A DNA stretch of 64,000 nt from Celeribacter naphthalenivorans. Its GTDB lineage: Bacteria > Pseudomonadota > Alphaproteobacteria > Rhodobacterales > Rhodobacteraceae. The stretch covers positions 310,001-374,000 of the forward strand of contig NZ_JAIVLK010000003.1 in assembly GCF_020524585.1 (NCBI RefSeq), read 5' to 3'. The position numbers and the translations under genes are program-made. Below, piece after piece: positions 47,260 through 57,266 of this stretch (position 1 is its first letter; every line of letters begins with the position of its first letter). Under the pieces are notes generated by a model. It was not told where the DNA came from. It saw only the letters and a list, made by a program, of their open reading frames with translations, and searched no databases.

Positions 47260-47973
47260 ATGCAAAGGCTGGCAAGGCTGATCTACCCGGCACAATGCCT
47301 CACCTGCGACGAAATGATCGAGGTGACGCGAGGTTTGTGCCCTACATGCTGGTCGAACACGCCGTTTATCGTCGATCACCCCTGCGAGGCCTGCGGTCGT
47401 CCGTTGATCGGCGATGCGCAGGAGGGCGATCTTTGTGACGATTGCCGCGCGCACCCTAGAGCTTGGGATCGCGGTCGGGCCGCGATGCTTTATGCGGGCA
47501 ACGGGCGCTCCATCGTTTTGCGATTCAAACACGGAGATCGCACGGATCTGGCCTATTCCGCGGGTCAATGGCTTGCCAATGCGGCGGAGCCTCTGATCAC
47601 GCCCGACACAGTTGTGGCGCCGGTGCCCTTGCATTGGGTTCGTATCCTGAAACGGCGCTACAATCAGGCGGCTTTGCTCGCCGCGCGTGTCGCGAAACTG
47701 CATGATCGACCCTATATCCCGGACCTTTTGAAACGCTCCAGCGCGACGCGCACTCTGGATGGCATGACCGCTGAACAGAGGCGCGACACAGTGGCGGGCG
47801 CCATTCGGATCACCGCAAAACGGGCAAACAGCATCAAAGGCAAACGCGTTTTGCTCATTGATGACGTGATGACGACAGGGGCAACCTTGACCCAATGCGC
47901 GGAGGTCTGTCTTGCCGCAGGCGCAAAAGGTGTGGACGTCGCGGTTCTGGCACGCGTGGACAGGGACACCTAA
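47260..47973 (+). CDS. ComF-type phosphoribosyltransferase
   Basis: 237-residue protein of the ComF family, linked in other bacteria to DNA uptake or processing. Two N-terminal zinc ribbons are formed by cysteines 13, 16, 27, 30 and 42, 45, 59, 62. A type I phosphoribosyltransferase domain follows, with the PRPP-binding motif VLLIDDVMTTGAT near 196-208. Start ATG 47260 has a weak site. Followed by a grx gene. Confidence 0.9.
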   Translation: MQRLARLIYPAQCLTCDEMIEVTRGLCPTCWSNTPFIVDHPCEACGRPLIGDAQEGDLCDDCRAHPRAWDRGRAAMLYAGNGRSIVLRFKHGDRTDLAYSAGQWLANAAEPLITPDTVVAPVPLHWVRILKRRYNQAALLAARVAKLHDRPYIPDLLKRSSATRTLDGMTAEQRRDTVAGAIRITAKRANSIKGKRVLLIDDVMTTGATLTQCAEVCLAAGAKGVDVAVLARVDRDT

Positions 47974-48008
47974 ATCCTTATAGTCGCTGCGAACATAAGG
48001 ATTTTCCC

Positions 48009-48266
48009 ATGCAACCTGTCACGCTCTACACGACCCCCATCTGCCCCTATTGCATCGCGGCCAAGCGCCTGCTCGATTCGAAAGGCGTCACCTACACCGA
48101 CATCGACGTCATGCGCGATCCGTCAAAGCGTCAGGAGATGATGCAAAAGGCGAATGGGGGCCACACTGTGCCGCAGATTTTCATCGGCGACACTCATGTC
48201 GGCGGCTGTGACGATCTGCATGCTTTGGAGCGCGCGGGGAAACTCGATCCTTTGTTGGCGGGCTGA
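48009..48266 (+). CDS. grxC: Glutaredoxin 3
   Basis: 85-residue GSH-dependent disulfide reductase. The dithiol active site is CPYC at residues 12-15, followed by TVPQIFIGDTHVGGCDDL, the glutathione-binding region. Length fits glutaredoxin 3. It lies between comF and a nitrilase-family gene in one direction; the gap to the next start is three bases. Confidence 0.93.
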   Translation: MQPVTLYTTPICPYCIAAKRLLDSKGVTYTDIDVMRDPSKRQEMMQKANGGHTVPQIFIGDTHVGGCDDLHALERAGKLDPLLAG

Positions 48267-48269
48267 GGC

Positions 48270-49109
48270 ATGATCAAAGTCGGTCTTGTCACCCTGAATT
48301 CTAGCGACGATCCCCTCGCGAACCTGCCCGTCACCTTGGACGATGTGAGTGCAGCAGCGGAGGCGGGGGCCGCGATCGTGATGACGCCGGAGGTCACGAA
48401 TTGTGTGTCCTCGTCGCGCGCCCATCAGATGGAGGTTCTCTATCATGAGGCCGAGGATCCGACGCTGAAAGCGTTGCGTGATCTGGCGCGTTTGCGCGGG
48501 ATTTGGGTCTTGATCGGCTCGCTGGGGCTCAAGACCGATGATCCGGACGGGCGTTTTGCGAACCGCTCTTTTCTAATCGACCCGGCGGGACAGATCAAAG
48601 CTCGCTACGACAAGATTCACATGTTCGATGTGGATGTCAGCGAGACGGAGCGCTATCGCGAATCCGATGGCTATCGTCCGGGCGAAAAGGCCGTTGTCGC
48701 CGCGACGCCTATGGGCAAGATCGGCATGACGATCTGCTACGATCTGCGTTTTCCGCATCTTCATCGGACGCTCGCCAAGGCAGGTGCTGAGATCATCACC
48801 CAGCCCGCTGCCTTCACCGCCGTCACTGGCGAGGCGCATTGGCATAGCCTGTTGCGCGCGCGGGCGATTGAAACTGGCTGTTTCGTCTTGGCGCCAGCGC
48901 AGACCGGGCATCATAAGGAAAAGCGCGATGTGAAACGTCGGACCTATGGGCATTCTCTGGCCGTGTCGCCTTGGGGTGAAGTCATCTATGATGGCGGAGT
49001 TGAGCCGGGTTGGGGTCTTGTCGAGATTGATCTGGACGAGGTTGCCGAGGCCCGTAAACGCATCCCGGCCCTGTCGCATGACCGTGATTTCGAGGTCTCT
49101 CATGCCTGA
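48270..49109 (+). CDS. Nitrilase-family carbon-nitrogen hydrolase (Nit1/Nit2-like)
   Basis: 279-residue member of the nitrilase superfamily. The catalytic triad is E41 (VMTPEVTN), K115 (RYDKIHMFD) and C156 (GMTICYDLRFP). RYDKIHMFDVDV resembles the Nit1/Nit2 branch, which includes omega-amidase and deaminated-glutathione amidase, so the latter is a fair guess. It follows grx closely. Its end overlaps the marR start. Confidence 0.88.
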   Translation: MIKVGLVTLNSSDDPLANLPVTLDDVSAAAEAGAAIVMTPEVTNCVSSSRAHQMEVLYHEAEDPTLKALRDLARLRGIWVLIGSLGLKTDDPDGRFANRSFLIDPAGQIKARYDKIHMFDVDVSETERYRESDGYRPGEKAVVAATPMGKIGMTICYDLRFPHLHRTLAKAGAEIITQPAAFTAVTGEAHWHSLLRARAIETGCFVLAPAQTGHHKEKRDVKRRTYGHSLAVSPWGEVIYDGGVEPGWGLVEIDLDEVAEARKRIPALSHDRDFEVSHA

Positions 49110-49551
49110 GACCCCGAACCACGATGCTCTTTCCGTGGCGCTGTTTTCAGAGATTTTCATGGCCGATCAGCTGGCGCGAAACCGGCTGACCAAGGCCTTG
49201 CCCAAAGGCATGGAGATCAGCCATTTTTCTGTGCTCAATCATCTGGCGCGCGCGAATGACGAACGCTCCCCGGCGCAGCTGGCGCGTTCTTTTCATGTCA
49301 CACGCGGCGCGATGACCAACACGCTGAACAAATTGGAATGGGCTGGTCATGTGCACATTCGCCCCGACTGGGACGATGCGCGGCGCAAATTCGTGTCAAT
49401 TTCGCCCTCGGGCCGTTCGGCGCGAGATGCGGCCTTGGCGGCGATCGCCCCGATCCTCTCTGAGATTGTCGAGGCGATTGGTGTGGAGCGCGTCAAATCC
49501 GCCCTGCCGGTTCTGCGTGAAATGCGCATCCGGTTGGAGGACAAGAATTAA
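49102..49551 (+). CDS. MarR-family transcriptional regulator
   Basis: 149-residue winged-helix repressor. The HTH region covers ARSFHVTRGAMTNTLNKLEWAGHVHI (about residues 55-80), followed by the wing RPDWDDARRKFVSISPSG and a dimerisation helix at the end. The ATG at 49102 overlaps the preceding stop. Its target is unknown; its stop codon sits inside the 118-base palindromic element that follows. Confidence 0.88.
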   Translation: MPETPNHDALSVALFSEIFMADQLARNRLTKALPKGMEISHFSVLNHLARANDERSPAQLARSFHVTRGAMTNTLNKLEWAGHVHIRPDWDDARRKFVSISPSGRSARDAALAAIAPILSEIVEAIGVERVKSALPVLREMRIRLEDKN

Positions 49552-49665
49552 AGCGTTTCGACTTTAACTTGATCTATCACGTAAAGTCGAAACGCGCGCT
49601 CCGCTTAGGCGTTGTACTGCGTTTCTGCTCAATCCTGAATTCAGATTTAAGCAGAAACGCTTTAA
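49548..49665. repeat. 118-base nested palindromic element
   Basis: The ends are perfect 12-base inverted repeats (TTAAAGCGTTTC at 49548-49559 and GAAACGCTTTAA at 49654-49665). Inside lie two hairpins: GCGTTTCGACTTTA (49553-49566) with TAAAGTCGAAACGC (49582-49595), and GCGTTTCTGCT (49619-49629) with AGCAGAAACGC (49650-49660). All four arms share GCGTTTC/GAAACGC, so the element looks built by duplication of one hairpin. The marR stop lies in its left end and it ends 14 bases before ubiG's stop. It resembles a small dispersed repeat rather than a terminator; no long T run follows. Confidence 0.8.
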
Positions 49666-49678
49666 GCTGGATTAGGGT

Positions 49679-50416
49679 CTATTCCGGCTTGATCGACGCG
49701 GTGACGTAATTCACGGAAAGATCGCGCGCAGAGGTCGACCATGTCCACAGGATCGGGTTGAAGACGAAGCCCTTGCGATCTACCGGATTGAGGCCTGCTT
49801 TCGAGATCAGGTCGAACAATTCATCCGGCGTGATGAATTTCTTCCACTCATGCGTCCCGCGCGGCAGCCAGCGCATCACCACCTCGGCGCCGAAAATCGC
49901 CATGGCATAGCTCTTCGGATTGCGGTTGAGCGTCGAACAGATCATCAGCCCGCCGGGTTTCAAAAGCTGCTGACAGGCGGTCAGATAGGCGAGCGGATCG
50001 GCGACATGTTCGACCACTTCCATGTTCAGCACGACGTCGAACTGCTCGCCCGCCTCGGCCAGCGCTTCGGCGGTGGTGTTGCGATAGTCGATCTCAAGAC
50101 CGGATTGTTCGGCATGGACTTGCGCCACCGGAATGTTGCGTTCTGCGGCATCCGCACCCACCACGGTAGCGCCAAGGCGTGCCATCGGTTCGGACAAAAG
50201 CCCGCCGCCACAGCCGATGTCCAACAGACGCAGGCCTTCGAAGGGTTTCTCAGAGGCCAGATCACGCCCGAATTCCGCGGCAATCTGTGTCACGATGTAA
50301 TCCAACCGCACCGGGTTCATCATGTGCAACGGCTTGAATTTCCCGGTCGGATCCCACCATTCGGCAGCCATGGCTTCGAATTTCGCGACCTCTTGGGGGT
50401 CAATGGTGGTTTGCAT
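49679..50416 (-). CDS. ubiG: UbiG, ubiquinone biosynthesis O-methyltransferase
   Basis: 245-residue SAM enzyme carrying out O-methylation steps of ubiquinone synthesis. The N-terminus has [31 protein letters not shown], and the SAM motif is [20 protein letters not shown]. The ATG at 50416 is chosen because of AAGGAGG 6 bases upstream; an earlier ATG at 50431 lacks it. Convergent with marR across the palindromic element and divergent from pip. Confidence 0.95.
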   Translation of the reverse strand: MQTTIDPQEVAKFEAMAAEWWDPTGKFKPLHMMNPVRLDYIVTQIAAEFGRDLASEKPFEGLRLLDIGCGGGLLSEPMARLGATVVGADAAERNIPVAQVHAEQSGLEIDYRNTTAEALAEAGEQFDVVLNMEVVEHVADPLAYLTACQQLLKPGGLMICSTLNRNPKSYAMAIFGAEVVMRWLPRGTHEWKKFITPDELFDLISKAGLNPVDRKGFVFNPILWTWSTSARDLSVNYVTASIKPE

Positions 50417-50484
50417 GATCGCCTCCTTCATGTTCAAATCCGTCCGCCGGGACGATGTGTTCGTCGGCTCTATATAGGATTTCC

Positions 50485-51474
50485 ATGGACAAGGTCTCAG
50501 GCCAAAAGAGCGCATATTCGTATCTCTACCCCCAAATCGCGGTCTATGACCACCGCATGTTGGAGGTCGGGGACGGGCATCAGTTATATGTCGAACAAAG
50601 CGGCAATCCAGCGGGGATTCCGGTTGTGGTGCTGCATGGCGGTCCGGGCGGCGGGTGCAGCCCCTATATGCGACGCTATTTCGACCCGTCCAAATATCGC
50701 ATCATCCTGTTCGATCAGCGGGGCTGCGGTAAATCCCGGCCCTTTGCTTCGGTCGAGGCCAACACGACCCAGCATCTTATCGCGGATATCGAGAAAATCA
50801 GGCTCGAACTCGGCATAGATCGCTGGGTTGTCTTTGGCGGAAGCTGGGGGGCGACCTTGGGGCTGGCCTATACGCAGGCCCATCCAGAACGTGTGCTTCA
50901 TCTTGTCTTGCGCGGCGTATTCACGGCGCGGCAAAGTGAGCTGGACTGGTTCTATGCGGGCGGCGCGGGGCAGTTTTGGCCGGATCTCTGGGCCGAATTT
51001 CGCGATGCCATCCCGGAAGAGGAGCGCGGAGATTTGATCGCGGCCTATCATCGGCGGTTGTTCAGCGGTAATCACAAAGAAGAGGTCGTCTACGGGCGCA
51101 TCTGGTCACGCTGGGAAAACGCTTTGGCGTCGATTGCTACGGACGGTGTCGTGGGCGAGCCGGGACCGGACTATGCCCGCACCTTTGCCCGGATCGAGAA
51201 TCACTATTTTATCAACGGCGCGTTTTTCGAGCGCGATGGCCAGTTGATGGAAGAGATCGACCGCATGGCCAATGTGCCGGGCACCATCGTGCAGGGCCGC
51301 TTCGATATGATCTGTCCGCCTGCGACGGCCTATGAGTTGAACCGCATCTGGCCGATCTCTCGGCTGATCATGGTGGGTCGCGCTGGGCATGCTTTGTCTG
51401 AGCCGGGGATCACGCAGGCCTTGGTCATGGCGATGGATCGGATCGGCGATCTTCTTGGTGATCTCATGGGGTGA
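50485..51474 (+). CDS. pip: Prolyl aminopeptidase
   Basis: 329-residue alpha/beta hydrolase of family S33 that releases N-terminal proline. The oxyanion loop is HGGPGGG at 51-57 and the nucleophile S120 lies in GGSWGATLG. The Asp and His of the triad are in GRFDMICP and [11 protein letters not shown]. The start at 50485 gives the typical MDK...SAYSYLYP N-terminus; an in-frame ATG at 50455 is a poorer choice. It is followed by the rimP leader region. Confidence 0.94.
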   Translation: MDKVSGQKSAYSYLYPQIAVYDHRMLEVGDGHQLYVEQSGNPAGIPVVVLHGGPGGGCSPYMRRYFDPSKYRIILFDQRGCGKSRPFASVEANTTQHLIADIEKIRLELGIDRWVVFGGSWGATLGLAYTQAHPERVLHLVLRGVFTARQSELDWFYAGGAGQFWPDLWAEFRDAIPEEERGDLIAAYHRRLFSGNHKEEVVYGRIWSRWENALASIATDGVVGEPGPDYARTFARIENHYFINGAFFERDGQLMEEIDRMANVPGTIVQGRFDMICPPATAYELNRIWPISRLIMVGRAGHALSEPGITQALVMAMDRIGDLLGDLMG

Positions 51475-51570
51475 GATGCTATAGGGCTTGCAGTTTTGCG
51501 TTGTCGCGCGTATATGCCTCTCCAACAGCGGCGCTGTCGGGAGTTCCCGAAGCTCCACCGAGAAAGATCG

Positions 51571-51593
51571 ACGGGCCGCGCGCCCGTTTTTTT
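51571..51593 (+). terminator. Terminator-like hairpin in the rimP leader
   Basis: A GC stem (ACGGGC / GCCCGT, 6 bp, 5-base loop) is followed by seven T residues. It lies 97 bases after pip and about 56 bases before the rimP start, so it either ends pip transcription or acts as an attenuator of the rimP-nusA-infB operon. An upstream stretch CTGTCGGGAGTTCCCGAAG might form a competing structure. Confidence 0.6.
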
Positions 51594-51649
51594 GTGCCCT
51601 CATCCAGGGGCCAAGTCCCGAAGTGAACCGTATCGAAAGAGGCCTCTCA

Positions 51650-52237
51650 ATGTCGGATCTGATTGCAAAAACCGCGATCGACCGCCGGATGGCGGAAATC
51701 GTGGGCCCCGTCATCGAAGGCATGGGGTTCGAACTTGTGCGCGTGCGTCTGATGTCTTCGACCAAATCGAAGACGCTTCAGATCATGGCCGAACGCCCGA
51801 CGGGCGGCATCGAAGTGGACGAATGTGCGGAGATTTCCACCGCCGTTTCTGCTATTCTCGACGTCGAAGACCCGATCGAAGATGAATATACACTCGAAGT
51901 GTCGAGCCCCGGCATCGACCGTCCTCTGACGCGATTGAAGGACTTCGACACTTTTGAGGGCCATGAGGTCAAGATCGAGACCACCGAGATGATCGACGGT
52001 CGCCGCCGTTTCAAAGGCCAATTGGCCGGCGTCGAGGGCGACGATGTTCTGATCACCATCGAGGAAGGTGGCGAGGACGTGACCATCGGGCTGAATTTTG
52101 ACTGGCTGTCGGACGCCAAACTTGTGCTGACCGATGAGCTGATCCGCGAAATGCTGCGCCAACGGAAATCCGATGGGGCAATTGACGAGAACCAATTTGA
52201 CGAAATCCAGACCGACGACGGGTCTTCAGAGGATTGA
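51650..52237 (+). CDS. rimP: RimP, ribosome maturation factor
   Basis: 195-residue factor for 30S subunit maturation. It begins [34 protein letters not shown] and has the central [25 protein letters not shown] of the family. The ATG at 51650 is chosen because AAAGAGG precedes it; the upstream frame holds no homology. First gene of rimP-nusA-ylxR-infB, the order known in most proteobacteria. Confidence 0.95.
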   Translation: MSDLIAKTAIDRRMAEIVGPVIEGMGFELVRVRLMSSTKSKTLQIMAERPTGGIEVDECAEISTAVSAILDVEDPIEDEYTLEVSSPGIDRPLTRLKDFDTFEGHEVKIETTEMIDGRRRFKGQLAGVEGDDVLITIEEGGEDVTIGLNFDWLSDAKLVLTDELIREMLRQRKSDGAIDENQFDEIQTDDGSSED

Positions 52238-52251
52238 GAGAGGACTGAGTA

Positions 52252-53871
52252 ATGGCAATCACCTCTGCAAACCAGCTTGAGCTGTTGCAAACCGCCGAGG
52301 CCGTGGCCCGCGAGAAAATGATCGACCCGAATCTCGTGGTCGAAGCGATGGAAGAATCCCTCGCCCGTGCCGCGAAGTCGCGTTACGGCGCCGAGATGGA
52401 CATCCGCGTCTCCATCGACCGCAAGACGGGGCGCGCCACCTTTACCCGTGTGCGCACCGTGGTCGAGGACGAAGAGCTTGAGAATTACCAAGCCGAGCTG
52501 ACCGTGGAACAGGCCAAGCAATATATGGCTGACCCGCAGATCGGTGATGAGATCAAGGATGAGGTTCCTCCGGTGGAGCTTGGCCGGATCGCCGCGCAAT
52601 CCGCGAAGCAGGTTATCCTGCAAAAAGTGCGCGAAGCCGAGCGTGATCGCCAGTTCGACGAGTTCAAAGACCGCGTCGGCACGATCATCAACGGCACCGT
52701 GAAGCGCGAAGAATACGGCAACGTGATCGTCGACATCGGCCGTGGCGAAGGCATCCTGCGCCGCAACGAAAAGATCGGCCGCGAGGCCTACCGCCCGAAC
52801 GACCGCATCCGTTGCTTCATCAAAGATGTGCGCCGCGAAGCGCGTGGGCCGCAGGTCTTCCTGTCCCGCACCGCACCGGAATTCATGTCCGAACTGTTCA
52901 AAATGGAAGTGCCGGAAATCTACGACGGCATCATCGAGATCAAAGCCGTGGCCCGTGATCCCGGCTCGCGCGCGAAGATCGCCGTGATTTCCTACGATGG
53001 CTCCATCGATCCGGTCGGCGCCTGTGTCGGTATGCGCGGCTCGCGTGTGCAGGCCGTGGTGAACGAGCTTCAGGGCGAGAAAATCGACATCATTCCGTGG
53101 AATGACGATCAGCCGACCTTCCTTGTGAATGCGCTGCAACCCGCCGAAGTCACCAAAGTGGTGCTCGACGAAGATGCAGGCAAAATCGAGGTCGTGGTGC
53201 CGGACGAGCAACTGTCGCTCGCCATCGGTCGTCGCGGTCAAAACGTGCGTCTGGCGTCCCAGCTCACCGGTCTCGACATCGACATTCTGACCGAAGCCGA
53301 AGAATCCGAGCGTCGCCAGAAAGAATTCGCGGCCCGCACGCAGCTCTTCATGGATGCGCTCGATCTGGACGAATTCTTCGCCCAGCTGCTGGTCTCCGAA
53401 GGCTTCACCAACCTCGAAGAGGTGGCTTACGTTGAGGTCGACGAGCTTCTGGTCATCGACGGTGTGGACGAAGACACCGCCAATGAGTTGCAAGCCCGTG
53501 CCCGCGACGTGCTCGAAGAAGCCAATCGCAAGGCCATGGAACATGCCCGCGAGTTGGGTGTCGAGGACAGCCTTGTTGACTTTGAGGGTCTGACACCCCA
53601 GATGATTGAGGCACTGGCCGAGGACGGCGTGAAATCTCTCGAAGATTTCGCGACCTGCGCGGACTGGGAACTGGCCGGTGGCTGGACCACGGTGAATGGC
53701 GAGCGCATCAAGGACGATGGTGTCCTTGAGAAGTTCGACGTTTCCCTCGAAGAGGCTCAGAACATGGTGATGACGGCGCGTATCCAGCTTGGCTGGGTCG
53801 ACCCGTCCGACCTTGAAACCGAAGAAGAAGCCGTTGAAGACGATGCGGCGGAAGAAGGAAGCGAGGCCTGA
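52252..53871 (+). CDS. nusA: NusA, transcription termination/antitermination factor
   Basis: 539-residue RNA-polymerase-binding factor. An N-terminal domain is followed by S1 (from about residue 135, [27 protein letters not shown]) and two KH domains with [23 protein letters not shown] near 325. The C-terminal acidic repeats (about 355-505) each contain helix-hairpin-helix-like segments such as [18 protein letters not shown]. Acidic end. The gene follows rimP by 14 bases. Confidence 0.97.
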   Translation: MAITSANQLELLQTAEAVAREKMIDPNLVVEAMEESLARAAKSRYGAEMDIRVSIDRKTGRATFTRVRTVVEDEELENYQAELTVEQAKQYMADPQIGDEIKDEVPPVELGRIAAQSAKQVILQKVREAERDRQFDEFKDRVGTIINGTVKREEYGNVIVDIGRGEGILRRNEKIGREAYRPNDRIRCFIKDVRREARGPQVFLSRTAPEFMSELFKMEVPEIYDGIIEIKAVARDPGSRAKIAVISYDGSIDPVGACVGMRGSRVQAVVNELQGEKIDIIPWNDDQPTFLVNALQPAEVTKVVLDEDAGKIEVVVPDEQLSLAIGRRGQNVRLASQLTGLDIDILTEAEESERRQKEFAARTQLFMDALDLDEFFAQLLVSEGFTNLEEVAYVEVDELLVIDGVDEDTANELQARARDVLEEANRKAMEHARELGVEDSLVDFEGLTPQMIEALAEDGVKSLEDFATCADWELAGGWTTVNGERIKDDGVLEKFDVSLEEAQNMVMTARIQLGWVDPSDLETEEEAVEDDAAEEGSEA

Positions 53872-53897
53872 GTTCAGGCCTTGCCCAAAGGTGATTG

Positions 53898-54530
53898 ATG
53901 ACCCGAGGCGGTATGGTGAAATCGAAAGACGAGGCGGAGCGGCGCTGTATCGTGTCGCGGGAGGCTGAGCCCAAGCGCGGCCTCATCCGTTTTGTCGTCT
54001 CGCCCGACGGTCTCGTGGTCCCTGATCTGGCGGAAAAACTACCGGGTCGCGGCATCTGGGTCAGCGCGGATCGCGCGGTTTTGGACGAAGCAGTGAAGAA
54101 AAAGCTGTTCGCCAAAGCCGCTCGCACGCAGGTGACGGTGCCCGATGATTTTGTGAACCTGATCGAAGCCGGATTGGCCGATCGGGTGGTGCATTTGATT
54201 TCGCTTGCGCGCAAGGCGGGCGGAGCAGTGTGTGGATTTGAGAAAGTGAAGAGCTGGTTGGCGGATGGGCACGCGAAAGTGCTTCTTCAGGCCTCCGATG
54301 GCTCGGAACGCGGAAAAGGCAAACTTTGGACACCCGAGGGGGGCCGTTGGTTCGGTCATCTGACGAGTTCCGAATTGGGTTTGGCTTTTGGCCGCGAAAG
54401 TGTGATACATGGCGCGCTCTCAGGTGGCGGACTCAGCAAACGTGTTGTAGAGGAAGCCAACCGCCTTATGGGCGTGCGCGAGACAATCGGTGGAGAGGGC
54501 TCCGCCGGGAAGGGTAAGACGACGAAATGA
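53898..54530 (+). CDS. YlxR-like RNA-binding protein with L7Ae-like C-terminal domain
   Basis: 210-residue protein. The N-terminal half (about 10-85) has the YlxR (DUF448) signature [24 protein letters not shown] and [12 protein letters not shown]. The second half (about 90-185) resembles the L7Ae/YlxQ ribosomal-type fold, with [22 protein letters not shown]. In many bacteria ylxR and ylxQ are separate genes in this operon; here they are fused. The ATG at 53898 has AAGGTG before it. The stop overlaps infB by four bases. Confidence 0.85.
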   Translation: MTRGGMVKSKDEAERRCIVSREAEPKRGLIRFVVSPDGLVVPDLAEKLPGRGIWVSADRAVLDEAVKKKLFAKAARTQVTVPDDFVNLIEAGLADRVVHLISLARKAGGAVCGFEKVKSWLADGHAKVLLQASDGSERGKGKLWTPEGGRWFGHLTSSELGLAFGRESVIHGALSGGGLSKRVVEEANRLMGVRETIGGEGSAGKGKTTK

Positions 54531-57046
54531 GCGATACAGACGGCAAAAAAACCCTCGGCCTTCGTGGTGGTTCCGGTTCGGTGAAGCAAAGCTTCTCCCA
54601 CGGGCGCACGAAGAATGTCGTGGTCGAAACCAAACGCAAACGTGTTGTGGTGCCGAAGCCGGGTGCTTCGAAGTCGTCGGGCTCCGGAAATCCTGCGCTT
54701 GGCGATCCGTCGAAACGTCCGGCTGGTATTTCCGACGCGGAAATGGAGCGCCGGATGAAGGCCCTTGCCGCTGCGAAAGCTGCGGAGGCCGATGAGGCGC
54801 AAAAGCGTGCCGAAGAAGAGAAAGCCCGCGAAGAAGAGCGCGAGCGCCGTCGTCGTGAGGTCGAAGAAAAGGCCCGCGAAGAGGCAGAACGCGAAGCGGC
54901 TCTGAAAGCGAAAGAAGAGGAAGAGGCCCGCGCCAAGAAAGAAGCCGAAGAGGCGAAAAAGCGCGAAGCCGAAGCTCGTAAGAAACCGGCCGCCGCTCCG
55001 GCGCCGAAGACGGATGATCCGGCAGCTGCCCAAGCGGCGCTGCAAAAACAGCAAGAGCGCGGAGGCCGTGCTCCGGCGGCGGCACCTCGTGCCCGTGAGC
55101 GCGAAGACGACAACCGCAACAACCGCGGCAAAGGTGGCGACAACCGTCGCTCCGGCAAGCTGACCGTGAACCAGGCGCTGACCGGCGGTGAAGGCGGGCG
55201 TCAACGCTCGATGGCCGCGATGAAGCGCAAACAGGAACGCATGCGCCAAAAGGCCATGGGCGGCAACGACTCGCGCGAAAAGATTGTGCGTGACGTGCAG
55301 GTGCCGGAAACCATCGTGGTCTCCGAACTGGCGAACCGTATGGCCGAACGTGTGGCTGACGTGGTGAAATCGCTCATGAAAATGGGCATGATGGTCACGC
55401 AAAACCAATCCATCGACGCCGACACCGCCGAGCTGATCGTCGAGGAATTCGGCCACCGCATTCAGCGTGTGTCCGATGCCGACGTCGAGGATGTGATCTC
55501 GCAGGTCGAGGATGCGCCCGAAACGCTGCAACCGCGTCCGCCGGTGATCACCATCATGGGCCACGTGGACCATGGTAAAACCTCGCTGCTCGACGCGATC
55601 CGCAACGCCAATGTGACCTCCGGCGAGGCTGGCGGGATCACGCAGCACATCGGTGCTTATCAGGTGACAACGGAATCCGGTGCGGTTCTGTCCTTCCTCG
55701 ATACCCCCGGCCACGCGGCGTTTACCTCCATGCGGGCCCGTGGGGCGCAGGTGACGGACATCGTCGTGCTTGTGGTGGCTGCGGATGACTCCGTGATGCC
55801 GCAAACCATCGAGGCGATCAGCCACGCGAAAGCGGCGGGTGTGCCGATGATCGTGGCGATCAACAAATGCGACAAACCGGATGCGGACCCGATGAAGGTA
55901 CGCACCGAGCTGCTGCAACATGAGGTGATCGTTGAGGACATGTCCGGTGACGTGCAAGACGTTGAAGTCTCTGCGAAAACCGGCAAGGGCCTTGATGAGC
56001 TGCTCGAAGCCATCGCGCTTCAGGCCGAGATCCTTGAGCTGAAAGCCAACCCGGATCGCGCCGCCGAAGGTGCCGTGATCGAAGCACAGCTCGATGTGGG
56101 CCGTGGTCCGGTCGCGACCGTTCTGGTTCAAAAAGGTACGCTGAAACGCGGTGACATCTTCGTCGTGGGTGAGCAGTGGGGTAAGGTCCGCGCGCTCGTG
56201 AACGACAAAGGCGACCGCGTTGACGAAGCGGGTCCGTCGGTTCCGGTCGAGGTTCTGGGTCTCAACGGCACGCCCGAGGCCGGTGACGTGTTGAACGTCG
56301 TCGACACCGAAGCGCAGGCACGTGAGATTGCTGAGTACCGCGAACAGGCGGCGAAGGACAAACGCGCCGCTGCCGGTGCTGCGACCACGCTGGATCAGCT
56401 TTTGGCGAAAGCCAAAGCCGACGAGAACGTCGCCGAACTGCCGATCCTCGTGAAAGCGGACGTGCAGGGCTCTGCCGAAGCCATCGTTCAGGCGATGGAA
56501 AAGATCGGCAACGACGAGGTGCGCGTGCGCGTGCTGCACTACGGTGTGGGCGCGATCACGGAATCCGACATCGGCCTGGCCGAAGCCTCGGGTGCGCCTG
56601 TGATCGGCTTCAACGTCCGTGCAAACGCTCCGGCGCGGAACTCCGCGAACCAGAAAGGCGTCGAAATCCGCTATTATTCCGTGATCTACGACCTCGTGGA
56701 TGACGTGAAAGCGGCGGCTTCCGGTCTGTTGTCTGCGGAAATTCGTGAGAACTTTATCGGTTACGCCGAAATTCGCGAAGTCTTCAAAGTGTCGGGTGTG
56801 GGCAAGGTTGCCGGCTGTCTCGTCACCGAAGGCGTGGCGCGCCGATCCGCCGGTGTGCGTCTGCTGCGCGACGACGTTGTGATCCACGAAGGCACGCTGA
56901 AAACGCTCAAGCGCTTCAAAGACGAAGTCAAAGAGGTGCTGTCCGGTCAGGAATGCGGTATGGCCTTTGAAAATTACGATGACATTCGCCCGGGCGATGT
57001 GATCGAGATCTTCGAACGTGAGGAAGTCGAGCGTAATCTCGACTGA
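54527..57046 (+). CDS. infB: Translation initiation factor IF-2
   Basis: 839-residue GTPase that recruits initiator tRNA to the 30S subunit. A long Lys/Arg/Glu/Ala-rich N-terminal region (about 85-200) forms charged helices. The G domain has [12 protein letters not shown] (about 345-356), DTPGHAAFT and NKCD motifs. The C-terminal domains end with [14 protein letters not shown]. Starts in the preceding stop (ATGA). A strong terminator follows. Confidence 0.97.
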   Translation: MSDTDGKKTLGLRGGSGSVKQSFSHGRTKNVVVETKRKRVVVPKPGASKSSGSGNPALGDPSKRPAGISDAEMERRMKALAAAKAAEADEAQKRAEEEKAREEERERRRREVEEKAREEAEREAALKAKEEEEARAKKEAEEAKKREAEARKKPAAAPAPKTDDPAAAQAALQKQQERGGRAPAAAPRAREREDDNRNNRGKGGDNRRSGKLTVNQALTGGEGGRQRSMAAMKRKQERMRQKAMGGNDSREKIVRDVQVPETIVVSELANRMAERVADVVKSLMKMGMMVTQNQSIDADTAELIVEEFGHRIQRVSDADVEDVISQVEDAPETLQPRPPVITIMGHVDHGKTSLLDAIRNANVTSGEAGGITQHIGAYQVTTESGAVLSFLDTPGHAAFTSMRARGAQVTDIVVLVVAADDSVMPQTIEAISHAKAAGVPMIVAINKCDKPDADPMKVRTELLQHEVIVEDMSGDVQDVEVSAKTGKGLDELLEAIALQAEILELKANPDRAAEGAVIEAQLDVGRGPVATVLVQKGTLKRGDIFVVGEQWGKVRALVNDKGDRVDEAGPSVPVEVLGLNGTPEAGDVLNVVDTEAQAREIAEYREQAAKDKRAAAGAATTLDQLLAKAKADENVAELPILVKADVQGSAEAIVQAMEKIGNDEVRVRVLHYGVGAITESDIGLAEASGAPVIGFNVRANAPARNSANQKGVEIRYYSVIYDLVDDVKAAASGLLSAEIRENFIGYAEIREVFKVSGVGKVAGCLVTEGVARRSAGVRLLRDDVVIHEGTLKTLKRFKDEVKEVLSGQECGMAFENYDDIRPGDVIEIFEREEVERNLD

Positions 57047-57068
57047 TCCTCTCGGACATCAGACAGCA

Positions 57069-57097
57069 AAAAAGGCGGGCTATTGGCCCGCCTTTTT
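57069..57097 (+). terminator. Rho-independent terminator after infB
   Basis: GGCGGGC / GCCCGCC stem (7 bp), extended by five A-T pairs, with loop TATTG and a T5 tail, 23 bases after the infB stop. It closes the rimP-nusA-infB operon. Confidence 0.9.
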
Positions 57098-57125
57098 CGT
57101 GTGTAACAAACTGCTGATTTTCGTA

Positions 57126-57266
57126 TCAGGCGGCTTTGGTGTAAGACACCGGCTTGCCGACAAAGGTCTTGTCGCCAACGCGCACCTGAATGTTCCCGTT
57201 CTGAGTTTCACCAACATAGTGGCCCTGAACGGAGATGTATTTCCCAAGAGTAATCGAACGCATCAT
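57126..57266 (-). CDS. 46-residue conserved-looking small protein
   Basis: A short frame runs from ATG 57266 to TGA at 57126 on the minus strand: MMRSITLGKYISVQGHYVG then ETQNGNIQVRVGDKTFVGKPVSYTKAA. A GGGGG run lies 9 bases before the start. The sequence is glycine-rich and reads like a small beta-barrel or SH3-like fold (alternating GxxVxxQxGH, Thr/Val/Gly). The codon choice matches the neighbours. I recall similar short proteins in Rhodobacteraceae but cannot name a family or function. The next ATG, at 57263, is a possible start. Confidence 0.7.
   Translation of the reverse strand: MMRSITLGKYISVQGHYVGETQNGNIQVRVGDKTFVGKPVSYTKAA

Noticed and set aside
46378-47895. Extended 505-codon frame for the methyltransferase
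   Set aside because: Only the part from 47202 shows family similarity; the upstream part is antisense to comF.
49552-49678. Simple rho-independent terminator for marR and ubiG
   Set aside because: Strong hairpins exist but no long T run follows either one, and the nested shared arms fit a repeat element better.
54356-56887. 843-codon open frame on the minus strand
   Set aside because: Antisense to infB, with low-complexity His/Arg/Phe composition typical of shadow frames.
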